Assembly (NCBI GenBank): GCA_035578155.1 | Contig: JAPWDM010000050.1 | Span: 248,001 to 312,000 of the forward strand | Length of the DNA: 64,000 bases | From: Brachynemurus nebulosus | Taxonomy: Eukaryota > Arthropoda > Insecta > Neuroptera > Myrmeleontidae | Direction of reading: 5' to 3' | Shown here: positions 48,674 through 60,033 of the stretch, in pieces | How positions within the stretch are numbered: position 1 is the stretch's first letter | Layout: each line of letters opens with the position of its first letter | Translations under genes and position numbers: made by a program | The notes under the pieces: model-generated | The model's input: only the letters and a program-made list of their open reading frames with translations | Database searches by the model: none | What the model was told of the DNA's origin: nothing

Positions 48674-49041
48674 TACTTTCCCTGGATACGTTTTATCAAT
48701 TTTTATCCAATGAATTTTACTGAGGTGTACAAAGATATAATGTTGACCACTAGACTTGAATTTTTTCTTTCTTTTATAACACTTTTATAACAGTATATAA
48801 AATGCTTACAAAAAAGTAAAATTTTAATACCTAGTTATTGTTATAAATCTTACGAAATTATAAAATACGTTATGTGTTTCAGTGCACGTTTTGAAATATT
48901 ATACGAGGCTTACGAGGGATGGTGACAGAAATGGCACATAGACCAGATTTTAATTAAAACATGAAAGACATTGTATTGTAGTGACATTGTCTGGTGTAGG
49001 TTAGTAATATTTGTTGTGAAATGGACTTGAAACAGTATTAA

Positions 49042-49966
49042 CCCTAGAATCATACGTTGGTCTACGAGAAACGTTAATCATACATCGACGTCGTTTCGAC
49101 GAATGGACTTTTTAGGGAAAGTTTTAGAGTTTATTTGCAAAAAACATTTTTTTTACATAACAGTCCTACAAAAGCGAACAAAATATTTAAAAAAATTGGA
49201 TTTGAAAAAATTTCTTAATGTAAATATTTATTAATTTTTTAATCTTTTTATCAAAGCATATTTTTATTATAAAAATTAAAAAAGAGACAAATACATCAAT
49301 TGTATCATAAAACATGTGTTTCAAATAATTAATTTATGAACTATTATGAGTCAGTGGACATGTGTGACTTTACAGAATGTGAAATTTCTCAGTCATAAAT
49401 ATTCCTATAGATATATAGTTATTTCCCCATTAAGCACATTTGTAAATTTTCTAAAATTTGTTAGTAATTTTTCGAATAAGATCTCAAAAAATAATAAAAA
49501 TTAAAATATCTTCCACAAAATAAATTGTTAATCTTTTATTAGGTCACTTGAAACGTATTCTTTAGTATTCAATTCAATATATTAAAACTTCAGTATTATG
49601 TCGTCTCTATAAGTCAAACAGCTGTAATCATCTTTCACATTATCATAATCATTGAACAAATTAATAATAACATGCATATCTTTAATAAATTTTAGAAAAA
49701 TTAGGAAAACTTTTATATGTGAAGTACAAAATCTTTAAAAAAAAACATCGCGTAATCATACATCGACGTCCTTTTGACGGACACTATTTCAATACAAACA
49801 AAACGACAATGACTATAAACAAAATAAATACCTACGTCTTATGTGTTATAACAACAAATAAATTAGATAACAGAAATCTCACAGCAAGCAGGTACCGACA
49901 AGTTGTAGTATTGGAGCAGGTAGAGAAGTTCGTTCGTCGTTTTTACGTGTACGTATGATTCTAGGG
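49042..49966 (+). mobile_element. piggyBac-type non-autonomous element, copy B
   Basis: TTAA lies at 49038-49041 and 49967-49970. The ends are CCCTAGAATCATACG and its complement. It is collinear with copy C (61622) and inverted with respect to copy A. The subterminal motif 'atacatcgacgtc.tt.(c/t)gacg' appears near both ends. On the minus strand the short acidic frame of copy A is preserved with an M-H start. 925 bp, no catalytic domain. Confidence 0.9.
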
Positions 49967-49970
49967 TTAA

Positions 49971-50830
49971 TATTTTTAAAACTTTTTTAATTTTTTTAAT
50001 TTTTGGCACTTGGGCCATTATTTAATTGAACCCTTCAATTTACTTATTCATTCTACATGATAGTATGCTATCTATCCATGGGTAAATATGTATACAGGTT
50101 ATTATTGTTAGCATAGCGTAGCATAATATCATATTTAACTATATAATTATGTATATACGTACCTATGTATGGTAAATAATTAAATATGTAATAATATCGT
50201 TTTTCTTTTAAATAAAATTGAGAAAAGTTTATTTGTAAACATTAATTTGTTAAATTGTCCAACATAAATTTTATTATTTCATGCATCATGCCTCACTAAA
50301 TATGTATTACATACCATGTACCATATGTACGTAGGTACTATGTAGATAAAGGTAAATACCTACATTGTGAAAAATCAAGAGATAAATAATGATCAAGTCA
50401 GCCAGAATGTGGTCGATAATTTCGTGATTACAACAGGCACTGGCCTGACTAAAGCTGTAACTTGAGCTATACGAGCTATCAGCTACTACTATATGTACGA
50501 TCAATTGACGTGCTTTTAGTTTTCATTTGCAACAAACTGTGTTGCGTGTGAATGTAAGTACACAATATTCGTAGCGAATGTATATACGAAAATAATTCTT
50601 AATTCTCTAGTGTACAATAAGAAAACTTTCTCAGTTCACTAATAGATAATTATTACATATATTTTGTAAAATTTATTTCCACATACACTTACCTATCAAC
50701 ATTATCAATTAACTTTACATTAAATAAATTAATTTTTACACAACATATAGATAACTATTAAATAAAGTAATTTAAGTAGGTACATTTGTTTGAAACAAGC
50801 TACTTTAAAAAGTTAATGTCAAAACTTAAT
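49971..50830. other. No gene recognised
   Basis: AT-rich with 'tatgtacgtaggtac'-type simple motifs. The frame at 50307-50504 is not supported. Confidence 0.45.
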
Positions 50831-50879
50831 AGTATTTTTTGGACGATCGTGTATTTTCATGCATTTACCGATGCTGTTG

Positions 50880-52490
50880 ACAATGCTGGTAAGTTACATT
50901 TCCCGAACGTTTGTTTATATCCATGGAAACCAAAAAATAACTGTGCGGTAAGTGAAATAGATGCGTGGTAAGTAAATAGGAGTGTGGTAAGTGAAATTAG
51001 CTCAAAAATGATTGTATTTATTTATTTATATTGAAATTAAAAGTACAATTTGAACAATTAGGAAAATAAATCGATTAATATGAAAATTTTTACTAGTTTG
51101 CACATTATTATTATTAACATTGTTGGCATTAATCTTCTAATTTTATTGACATTTCAAAAGGTCGTTCAATCATTAAAATTTTCTGTGGTTTTCATAATCT
51201 TCCTTTCATTTTACGAAAATAAATTTGCGGCCAAAAATAAAATGCTTCATCAATTTCATTATTCTCACTAATATTATAGTTTAACAAACTATTTTCCTCA
51301 ATTTTTTTAATAGAAAATTCAAAAAAGATATTCACGCCAGTGAAATATTGACTCTTAATTTTTTATTTACAAATATAGTTGTCAATTGTCACTACAAAGA
51401 TTCGTATTAGTTGTTAAGGATATTTATAATATTTATATATGGCATTCTATGTGATAACATAGAAATATAAATTTCACCTATATTATCCGAATTTTATTTT
51501 TTATTTAACATATTTTTATTCTTTGATTATTTTAAATCGATCGTGCAAAAAATATTATACAATACAGGATGCGTTAAGTGCATTTACTGATCTCGAAAAT
51601 TGCAAAAACTCGACCCTGCGGGTCTCGTTTTCGCAACATTTTCTCGATCAGTAAAAGCAACTTACCGAACTTATATTGTAAAATACTATTACAATATAAG
51701 TTCGGTAAATTGCTTTTACTGATTGAGGAAATGTTGTGAAAACGAGACCCGTAGGGTCGAGTTTTTGCAATTTTCGAAATTAGTAAAGGTATTCAATGCA
51801 TCGTGTATTGTCTAATATTTTTTGCACGATTAATTTAAAATAATTAAAGAATAAATATATTAAAAAAAAAAATAAAATTCCGACAATATAAGTGAAATTT
51901 ATATTTCTACGTTATTACATAGAAGACCATATATAAATATTATAAATTTTTATAGCAACTACGAATCTTTGTAGTGACAGTTGACAACTATATTTGTAAA
52001 TAAAAAATTAAGTGTCAATATTTAATTGGCGTGAATATTTTTTGGAATTTTCTATTGAAAAATTAAGAAAAATAGTTTGTTAAACTATAATATTAGTGAG
52101 AATATTGAAATTGATGATGCATTTTAATTTTGGCTGTAAATTTATTCTCATAAAATGAAAAGAAGATTATGGAAACCACAGAAAATTTTAATGATTGAAC
52201 GACCTTTTGAAATGTCAATAAAATTAGAAGACTAATGTTAACAATAATAATAATAATAATGTGCAAACTAGTGAAAATTTTCATATTAATCAATTAATTT
52301 TCCTAATTGTTCAAATTGTACTTTTAATTTCAATATATGTAAATAAATAACTACAATCATTTTTGAGCTAATTTCACTTACCGTACTCCTATTCACTTAC
52401 CACGTACCTATTTTACTTACCGCATTGTTATTTTTTGGTTTACTAACTTTTCTAGGAACGTTAGTAAGTGCTTACCGTCAATAGAAAATA
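50880..52490. repeat. ~1.6-kb near-perfect palindrome (fold-back)
   Basis: Two arms of about 800 bp meet at a 7-base centre (51682-51688) between ACCGAACTTATATTGTAA and its exact complement. Pairing holds outward through 'gagacccg.agggtcgag', 'atttctacgttat', 'aaaattttcat.ttaat' and 'ggtaagtgaaattagctc' to 'aaaccaaaaaataac..tgcggtaagt'. The outer ends carry three short direct repeats 'gtggtaagtgaaata' per arm. Both arms show the same ~63-residue frame (51080-51271 plus, 52093-52293 minus), as expected for a palindrome. A single, interrupted arm is at 26745-28280. Confidence 0.85.
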
Positions 52491-52754
52491 ATTTTTCTAT
52501 GGAAACAGTTTTTTATAGACCCCTACTATTCATTTTTTTCATTTTTATTAAAATTGCATTTGCTATGAATTTGATTATTTTTTTTATTCGTTTTTCTTAA
52601 TTCATTCATTATTTTTTCGGTTGAAAAAATAACTTACTCATGCTTACTCGGCTTTCAGCCTCGGATTCTCAAACTACATCCGAGGCCACAAAAATAACAC
52701 TTACGGTCCTTGTCAAGTAATATACTATTAAGCAGTAAATATAGGCACATAATA

Positions 52755-52855
52755 ATATACATATATATATATACATATACATATATACATATACATATTT
52801 ATGTAGTACATACATGTATGTATGTATGTATGTATATGTACATAAATATACATAA
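52755..52855. repeat. Simple TA/CATA/TATG repeat
   Basis: Mixed dinucleotide and tetranucleotide repeats. The minus-strand frame across it (52669-52926) is a product of low complexity. Confidence 0.85.
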
Positions 52856-52859
52856 AAAC

Positions 52860-53421
52860 AAAGTGAAGTGATAACGATAACATATATCATTTTGAAAATA
52901 AAGGATACTAACAACAATATATACATATTCAGTATTTAAATTATGAATGAAGTTGAAAAAATCCACAAAATAATAACAAAACAGGAAATATTATAAAGTT
53001 AAAACGTAAACTAACATATGAACTTGGTACAAAAATATCTACATACAAAACATACATACAAACATAAATATATAAAATTTCCATTTGGGAAATAACTGTT
53101 CATAATAAATTTAAAAGTGGACAGCAGATAGTAGCACTAAGCGTCAAGTAGTTGAGAGCGGAACGCAGCGACCAACTCAACTCAACTCCCTTCGTTATTG
53201 AAGCTTTCTTTTCCATATGTACATATGTGTGCTCGTTGCTACTTGCTACTTGCCTTGTCTACCATCCACAAAATACATATCCATATACATAAAGACAGAA
53301 TTTAGTCAGTATGAGTATATAATTTCACTTACAGTTTCTCTGACAACAGTTTATGCTGCCAACTGTTCAATGTTCAGTAATAATGCCCAGACCATCACGT
53401 CGTCACTAAACATAATTCTTT
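52860..53421. other. No gene recognised
   Basis: 53120-53260 is less AT-rich ('gtagttgagagcggaacgcagcgacc') and could be unique host sequence, for example regulatory DNA or a 5' exon. No motif decides this. Confidence 0.4.
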
Positions 53422-53425
53422 TTAA

Positions 53426-54202
53426 GGGGAGGTTTACTTGAGAGTCGTTAAAAAAAATCGATTTTTTTGCCGAAATTAATAGCAAATTATGTGTAGAATA
53501 TGTTCCTAAAGTGATTTTACTGAAAATAATTTAAAAACAAAATTCTTGCACATTAATCGAATCCAGCTTTCTATAAAAAAAAACATAGTACACACAATAA
53601 TGAGTATTAAATATAAAATTTTGAAAATACGTTTCTTTATATTATATTTTATAATATCTCGGAACTACATTTTTGGAACTGGTGGACACGATAACTCAAA
53701 AACTATTCGATGGATCCTTTTTTTAAATTTTTTATTTTAAAGATAATTCAATTCTTCGGCACCTCTACCTAAGTTCGATACACTTTCAATATTTTTTTTA
53801 TTTTTAAATTTACTTTAAAGAGCGAAAAATAAGACAAAAATCGTAATCAAAAGTTCAAACATCCGCCATTTTTTTTCTTTCAACAATTTATTGATATTAT
53901 AGGTAGAGGTGCCGGTACTCTTCATATATTTTATAAATATTTTTTGTCTTTGGATTTCGGTGGTTTATGACCGGCGCTAGGATGTCCACCAACAAGACAT
54001 TGGATTTTCGGATCGTCACACTGCACTATCTATAAAATGGGAACTTTTTTATATTTTTCCTTAAAATTTTTTTTTTTTTTTTGTGTAGTTTAATATTTAA
54101 TAAATATGTGCACAAAATTTGAAATTGATATTTACTTCCGTTCTTGAGAAAAAAATTCTAGAAAAATACACTTTTTTTAAGGACTCTCGAGTAAACCTCC
54201 CC
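53426..54202. mobile_element. Third TTAA-flanked family, 777 bp, GGGGAGG ends
   Basis: TTAA lies at 53422-53425 and 54203-54206. The TIRs are GGGGAGGTTTACTTGAGAG at the left and, complemented, GGGGAGGTTTACTCGAGAG at the right. The purine-rich start differs from the CC(C/T) start of piggyBac ends, so a Kolobok-type element is an alternative. 'gtagaggtgccg' near 53905 and 'ggcacctctac' near 53760 form an internal inverted pair. No protein remnant. Confidence 0.78.
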
Positions 54203-54206
54203 TTAA

Positions 54207-55190
54207 GGAGGGGATGGAAGATTAGGTTAATTCGCTGTAGAATAAGCATATTTTCGAGAATTTTTTTTGTGACGATACGGTTAATATAAATTATGTAATT
54301 AGTACATGATAGAATGATATTTGAGGACTATTTTGTAAAAGTTTCATTGAAAAATGTGCCGAAATGAGCCAGTGGTGACAGACATTTTTGCAGACGTCTC
54401 AGAAAAAAGTTACATTGTGGTGAACCGCATCATCCGACACCAAATAACCAAAAATATTTCGTAAGTTGATAAATTTCTCAAAGTAACACTGTCGAGGCTT
54501 TTTTTAGAACACCTAGAAGTGAAAATACCGATTTTCAATTAAAAAATCGGCATTTTGTTACTATGGAATACATTGTAATTATAGGAAAAAAAAGGCTCGA
54601 CAGCGTTACCTCGTAATTTATATGTAGAAAGCGGGTGTAAAATTTCCAAAAGACCAGTGCAGTAGATTGTAAGTTAGCGTTCACCGACTTTGAAAACGTT
54701 AAGTGTGAGAAAAACGCCAGTTTTATACACTAGAAAATCAACGAATTAAAAATCAACAAGTAACTGTTCTATGTCAGGTCGGAGCAGAGTAGCCACCTTT
54801 AAGAAAAATAAAATCAAAGCAATCCAAAGGAATTATTGACAGTCAACATTTGTCAGAAATTTGTTTAAACCTTTAAACTGACGAGTAAAATTAAAATTTG
54901 AATTTCCCATGACTTTAAAACACCAATCCTCCACTTTTTCTCAAAAAAATACCTTTGACGAGCAAAAAAAAAATCTAGAATTTTTTCTGAATATTTTGTA
55001 TATATACCTATACATACCTATACCTGCGTATGCTGATGTCTAAATTAAACGAATGAATTCATCGTTTTACTTATTACAGACGAGGGGACGCATACAGATT
55101 GATATTTTATGCGTAAATTATAAAATCGGGATAAAACTGGGACTCCACTATCAAAATCGGTATGGGTGGCAACCCTGAGTAAAAACCCTG
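54207..55190. other. Unclassified, with one hairpin
   Basis: Apart from the 54483-54609 hairpin, no ends, second copies or coding signals were recognised. Confidence 0.45.
54483..54609. repeat. 127-bp hairpin
   Basis: GTAACACTGTCGAGGCTTTT pairs with the complement at the right (aaaaggctcgacagcgttac). The middle contains 'ccgatttt' and 'aaaatcgg'. It may be a small MITE. Confidence 0.7.
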
Positions 55191-55194
55191 AGCT

Positions 55195-55690
55195 TCCCAA
55201 TAGTAAAAAAATATTCACAATTCATAATCTCCAGGACTCTGACGGACCCTAGACAAAAATTCCAGGTCAATATAGGCCATATTATATTAGGTTGCCCAGT
55301 ATTCTGGAGAAATTTCTTCTCAAATACTATTGAATTATGAAAAAAGTTAACATAAGGTCAAAGTTGTCTATCAAATTATTAGAGACTCAAAAAAAGCTTA
55401 AAATAAACAGCTAGACGAAACTTGCGTAGTACCTAAGGGCATTCTGATTATCGAGCACTGTACTGGGTAGTAAGATCATAACGATTGTGGACTATTGATA
55501 TGAGTAGTACCTAAGATTATAGTGATTATGGGTCACTGGGTAGTAAGGTGATAGTAATTATGGACTACTGGGTAGTAAGGTCATAGTTTTTAAGGATCAC
55601 TAGAGGTATAAAATAAATTTTGATTATTTATAATGTTTGAGAGCCATGGTTTTTTTGTCATGTTTTTTTTTTTTGGCTAATTCATAAATA
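55195..55690 (+). repeat. Helitron-associated repeat, host of the mariner insertion
   Basis: Homologous to 29035-29430. Shared blocks include 'ttccagg.tgacataggttatattatatta', 'gattctggagaaatttttttcaaatactattg' and the 'gggtagtaaggtcatag' minisatellite. The homology resumes after the mariner at 56611 ('tacttatatatcaatcc') and runs into a (TA)n array. Confidence 0.75.
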
Positions 55691-56610
55691 CACAGTGCGG
55701 CAATTAAATTCCGGGACTGAAGCTATATCTCAGCAACCAGTAGCGAAATCTGTTTAAATTTTATGTCATATGAAGTTTGGACATATGTGAACATAACCTA
55801 AAACTTTTATTTAAATCGGTTGACATTTATCATTGTTTTGGATATTTTGTTTATCAGTTTATTTTGTTACATGTCGGAAAACGATAATAACGTGCTGTTA
55901 TTAAACACGCTAAACTCGGCACAAGTGCCACAGAAACCTTCAAAATGATGCAAAAAGTGTATGAAAGTGAGTGTTTATCAGGATCAAAGACTTTCGAGTG
56001 GAACAAGCGATTTTTGGAAGGCAGACAATGACTGGAGGACGACAAACGAGTGGGAAGGCCAGTAACAATTCGAATAGCGGATTCGATTCAAAAAGTGCAA
56101 GAATTTATATCCAACGATCGCAATGCGACACTGAGAATGATGGAAGAGGCATTAAACATTAACAAGGAGACAATACGACAAATTTTTAAAGAAGATTTGG
56201 GCAAAACAAAGGCCTGTGCTAAATTTGTTCCGCACACACTAACCCAAGAGCAAAAATTGATGAGACTGGAACATTTCAGAGAGATTGTACAAGCAGCAAA
56301 TAACAGCTCAACCTTCCTCAAATCAATTGCTACTGGTAATAAGACCTTCTCTTTATTTTCAAAAATGAAAATGAAGTTGAAAGGACGCATTTTTAATGAT
56401 ATTGAAAACATCGAAAGAGAGTCTACGCGCATATTAGAGGCAATACCGAAAATTGAGCTTGAGCAGGCATTTGAATCACTATTGGGTCGCTGTAAAAAGT
56501 GTATTGAAGCAGGAGGAGAGTATTTTGAATAATTTAATAAAAAGATTTCAATAAAATTGTTTTGTTTCATTTTTATAGATCCAGTCCCGGAATTTAATGG
56601 CCGCACTGTG
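55691..56610 (+). mobile_element. mariner element, internally deleted
   Basis: TIRs of 29 bp with one mismatch start CACAGTGCGGCAATTAAATT at the left and CACAGTGCGGCCATTAAATT at the right (complemented). TA is duplicated at 55689-55690 and 56611-56612. It is 920 bp, against about 1.3 kb for complete mariners. The same locus in the Helitron-like copy at 29428-29447 reads 'ataaatacttatatatcaat' without the element, so the ends are certain. It carries a broken transposase gene. Confidence 0.95.
55871..56532 (+). pseudogene. mariner transposase, catalytic core deleted
   Basis: The presumed start ATG is at 55871. The frame shifts before 55891, after which AKLGTSATETFKMMQKVYES and KTFEWNKRF (first helix-turn-helix region) are readable. 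TGA at 56029-56031 interrupts, then GRP, IQKVQEFISNDRNATLRMM and INKETIRQIFKEDLG (second HTH) follow in the same frame. The motif that should contain the first catalytic Asp (TGDE-W) reads TGNKTF. Immediately after, the frame joins the normal C-terminus (KMKLKG, then ES..RILEAIPK, GEYFE), so the DD34D core has been deleted in frame. The 160-codon open stretch from 56050 lacks an ATG until its residue 30. It cannot catalyse transposition. Irritans-like subfamily by eye. Confidence 0.92.
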
Positions 56611-56632
56611 TACTTATATATCAATCCAACTC

Positions 56633-56635
<3 letters not shown>

Positions 56636-56698
<63 letters not shown>
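56636..56698. repeat. (TA)n microsatellite
   Basis: About 63 bp of TA repeats adjacent to the mariner insertion. Confidence 0.96.
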
Positions 56699-56699
<1 letters not shown>

Positions 56700-57865
56700 C
56701 TTAATTGATACTCCACATCTATCAAAATTTATTGCAAAATTTCAATCTGTTTTTTTTTAATTTTTTCTGGCAATTAATTTTCACCCATATGCGCAGTATC
56801 TACATTAAAAAAAATTCTTTATTATAATAAAAATATGTAGCAATTAGCCCCAGGAACAGTTTAAAAATCTACTACTGACACCTGTATTAGGGCTCAAATA
56901 AATATTGGTTTGTATTCCGTGTAGTACTTTTGTTATTAACTCAACAATTTAACAAAACATTTGGTTGAATACATGTGAATATTTTTCCCTGATGTAGATT
57001 TCCTTTTTTCATAAATTGCCCCTAAAGTCCATGCTTTTGAATGTTTTTGGTTACCGGTAGGTATAGTTGTAGTAGAAAGACAGTGGACGTGACAAAATCT
57101 CCGCGGGGAATCAAACCAACCGACTGCGACTAGTAAACATTGAGATATGTTCTTGATAATATTTAGTACAAGAACTATCCTTACCTGTCCTGTTCATATC
57201 AAATAAAAAAGCAAAATATTTTTCTTACATATTTTATCATTACGTAATATACAAGCTTGTAATTTTTTGACTACAAAGAAAGAAAAAAAAAGTACACTAT
57301 ATACAGGATACAGCACATACATTGTAGGTATATAATATTCTGATGTTAAATATATGGATATGAACAAGAACATTGTAAAAAAATGAAAAAGAATTCAAAA
57401 ACAATTTACTTTACATCAACAACAATGATGTCGTCACATGTCTGTGAGCTACAATCACTATAACTGTTACTATTTATCAATATTCTTACGTAATTTGTAT
57501 AAAAGGCACGATATTATTTTACTTAATAATAACTTTATTATATAACAAATCACTACACTTTATAGTTCATTATAATTATTACAAAATTAGATGCTTTAAA
57601 TGTCAGTTGCGTATGTCACTGTTGACAAAGTTTAACTGATGTAGGTAATTAAATTATTTTTGCCGATATAGAAAAAATCTTGTATGTCAGTTGTGAATAT
57701 TATATTTGAACTAACCAATACCAGTTTTGCATTTTTTAAACAATAAAATTGCATTAAATGATTACCGTTAGCTTATATAAACAAAAAATAAATTCAATTT
57801 TTAAATATAAATTTCATCAAATGAGGTTATTTGTATTTTTTTTCTACAATCTTAGCGCTCTGTGA
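56700..57865. other. No gene recognised
   Basis: AT-rich. A minus-strand stretch at about 57095-57130 ('cagtcggttggtttgattccc') resembles a Pol III B box as in tRNA-derived SINEs, but no A box or tRNA fold was found. Confidence 0.4.
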
Positions 57866-57869
57866 AGAG

Positions 57870-58460
57870 AGCACAAAATGTGTATTTGCCGAAGACTGTC
57901 GTTGCCGAGCAACGAAGTACTACTTTGCGCTTTAAAGCGGCAAAGTAATACTTTGTCGCTAGCTCAACGTATATTTAATTACAAATCGGGTAGGTGTTGT
58001 TTATATTTTCTATGGTAACAAATAAACAGATTCTACAATTATTGTAATCAAAATGAAGTGAAAATATATTAATTTTATTAAATTTCAAAATAACTACAAA
58101 ATATTAATTAAAAATAATAAATAACTATAATTAATAAATAATAAGTAAAAAATATTTAAAAAAATATGTATATATATGTCGGAAATATGTAATAGTGACA
58201 GTGATTTCTCAAGTACACCTCCAGATATTTCTGAAGCTGCAAAAATTATAATATTAAAGTAAATATTAACGTCCATTATTATTTTTTCAAGTATCTTTTA
58301 ATTAAAAAAAAAAATTATAAGATTGTAGAAAAAATTTTGTGTGTAATTCGAGCACAAAATGACTTGCCGTTCTCATGAGACTAACGCGCTCCGCCTGGCG
58401 GCGTCGCGCGTCAACATTCTCAATCGAGCGGCAAAGCACCATTTTGCGCTCTTAATACAC
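57870..58460 (+). mobile_element. ~590-bp inverted-repeat element with a short conserved-looking frame
   Basis: The left reads 'gagagcacaaaatgtgtatttgccg' and the right, complemented, 'gagcgcaaaatggtgctttgccgctcg'. Inside the left end is a hairpin ACTTTGC...GCAAAGT (about 57921-57949). A GC-rich patch 'gcgctccgcctggcggcg' lies near the right end. Between them is the 28-codon frame at 58176. Ends are approximate and no TSD was identified. Confidence 0.5.
58176..58262 (+). pseudogene. 28-codon N-terminal remnant, recombinase-like (tentative)
   Basis: ATG to TAA, encoding MSEICNSDSDFSS, then TPPDISEAAK and IIILK. The Ser/Asp-rich start followed by P-P-x-x-x-x-A-A-K resembles, from memory, the N-termini of insect multi-copy proteins related to tyrosine recombinases (Crypton-like). 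The peptide is too short to prove it. Its position in the middle of an inverted-repeat element favours a leftover transposon exon. Confidence 0.3.
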
Positions 58461-59363
58461 AAATAACTATTATGACAATAAATTGTAACTATATTTAAAA
58501 AAAAAGTTGAATATTACTGCTTAAATTGAGTTATAATTTTTTCCCCTTATTTGTTATACTCAAAACTTGGTAAATGCAAAATATACAATTATTTTATAAA
58601 ATTTTACCAAGAAAAATGGTTATTAAATGGATGTTTATAAAGTTACCAGTTTTATTAAGTGCAATTAAATAAAAAACACATTTTTGTGGTTAAAAGTTTT
58701 CCCTATTTAAAATAATTTACATGGAAAATTTTAAATGTTGATGTTTTAATATTAAACAATAATAAAAAAGGAAAAGAATAGAATAAATGAAACTTTACCT
58801 ACATACTTTTTTTTTTGTATTTCAACTTTACGTTTTTTGTACGATAATCTAATTCTTAAACAACTTAAGAAATTCAAATTGTCAATTATTTTGTAGTATA
58901 AGTTTATATTGCCAAGCCAGGGTTAACTTTCCATCGTATAATTTTCTTCTATATCAATTCTTTTCTCTAACGTTTAAAGTCAACCATACATTCACTGCTT
59001 ACCGTCGTTTAAGAATTTACAAACGCATGATATTATTTATTAATTCGTATTATTACAATATATAACAAATGTGGTCGAAACGCTGTTAACAAAATCTTTA
59101 ATTAAGATAGTAAGAAAGTCTATAAGCAAATTTGCAAATCATTTTTAATTTTATTTTTCAGTTGAAAAAATGCTAATTTACCTATTAAAAGTTCTGGCTA
59201 ACTATTTTTAATGATCCGTACTCAAACTGGCAAGACGAAACAATAATTGAATCACTTCAATGTCCATCTGTCACAGGCAATTTTTTCAAGAAGTATTCGA
59301 GGAAAAAATTTAAAAATTAGCACGGAGATAGGGATTGGAATATGAAAAGTTTAATTTTGATTC
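58461..59363. other. No gene recognised
   Basis: AT-rich sequence, no supported signal. Confidence 0.45.
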
Positions 59364-59366
59364 TAA

Positions 59367-60030
59367 CGCTCCTTTCACATTGTACGGTTTTCGCCGTACG
59401 GTAAAAAACCGTACGACTTTTTGCCGTGATATTGTTGCTTCCAGATTGCACGGTTTTTTGCCGTTGTAAACTGAATATCTTCATTTTATTTGCAACATTA
59501 TACAAGTAACAAGTGTGAATAAAGTTAATTATATAAATCAGAAGAATTAGAAAGTAGGATTATTTATTATCAGACTCTTTGAAGACCTGAAAAATGACAA
59601 AAATAAATTTTTCAACTATTTACGGATGTTAACAGGCTCCTTTAATTAATTTCTTGGCGAACTTAACATCAAAACACACAATTTCGAAATTTCATACAAT
59701 CTATTAAAATACTGGTTATCACATTCAATATTAGGTTCATCCATTTCACAAATAAAATTAATAATTAACATAAAATTCAACAAAATATTGTTAATGTCGT
59801 ACCTTAAAAAACTGTCTAATGTGAAAGCATCCATTTAAATACTGAATTAAAAACGCCGTACGGTAACCGTCAAGTCCAGTGGCAAGAGACGGCTGCTACA
59901 CGGCACGGCAACGGCATTTTTCCGTGACCGTGTAATGTGAATGGTCCTATGCTCTTCTTCACTCCACTGAAAAATTGCGACCGTACGGTTTTTTGCCGTA
60001 CGGCAAAAACCGTATAATGTGAAAGGAGTG
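59367..60030. mobile_element. 664-bp Harbinger-type MITE rich in CCGTACGG motifs
   Basis: TAA lies at 59364-59366 and 60031-60033. The TIRs are CGCTCCTTTCACATTGTACG and, complemented, CACTCCTTTCACATTATACG. 'gccgtacggc', 'accgtacg' and related palindromic units occur several times in the first ~110 bp and the last ~180 bp, with 'cacggttttttgccgt' and 'acggcacggcaacggc' between. The 3-bp TAA target fits PIF/Harbinger. No transposase is present. Confidence 0.8.
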
Positions 60031-60033
60031 TAA

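Noticed and set aside
51080..52293. Two near-identical ~63-66 residue proteins in opposite orientation
   Set aside because: They are the same sequence in the two arms of a palindrome, so their similarity is not evidence of coding selection.
56088..56624. 178-residue minus-strand frame
   Set aside because: Antisense shadow of the mariner transposase remnant.
57095..57130. Minus-strand 'ggttggtttgattccc', B-box-like
   Set aside because: No convincing A box at the right distance and no acceptor stem.
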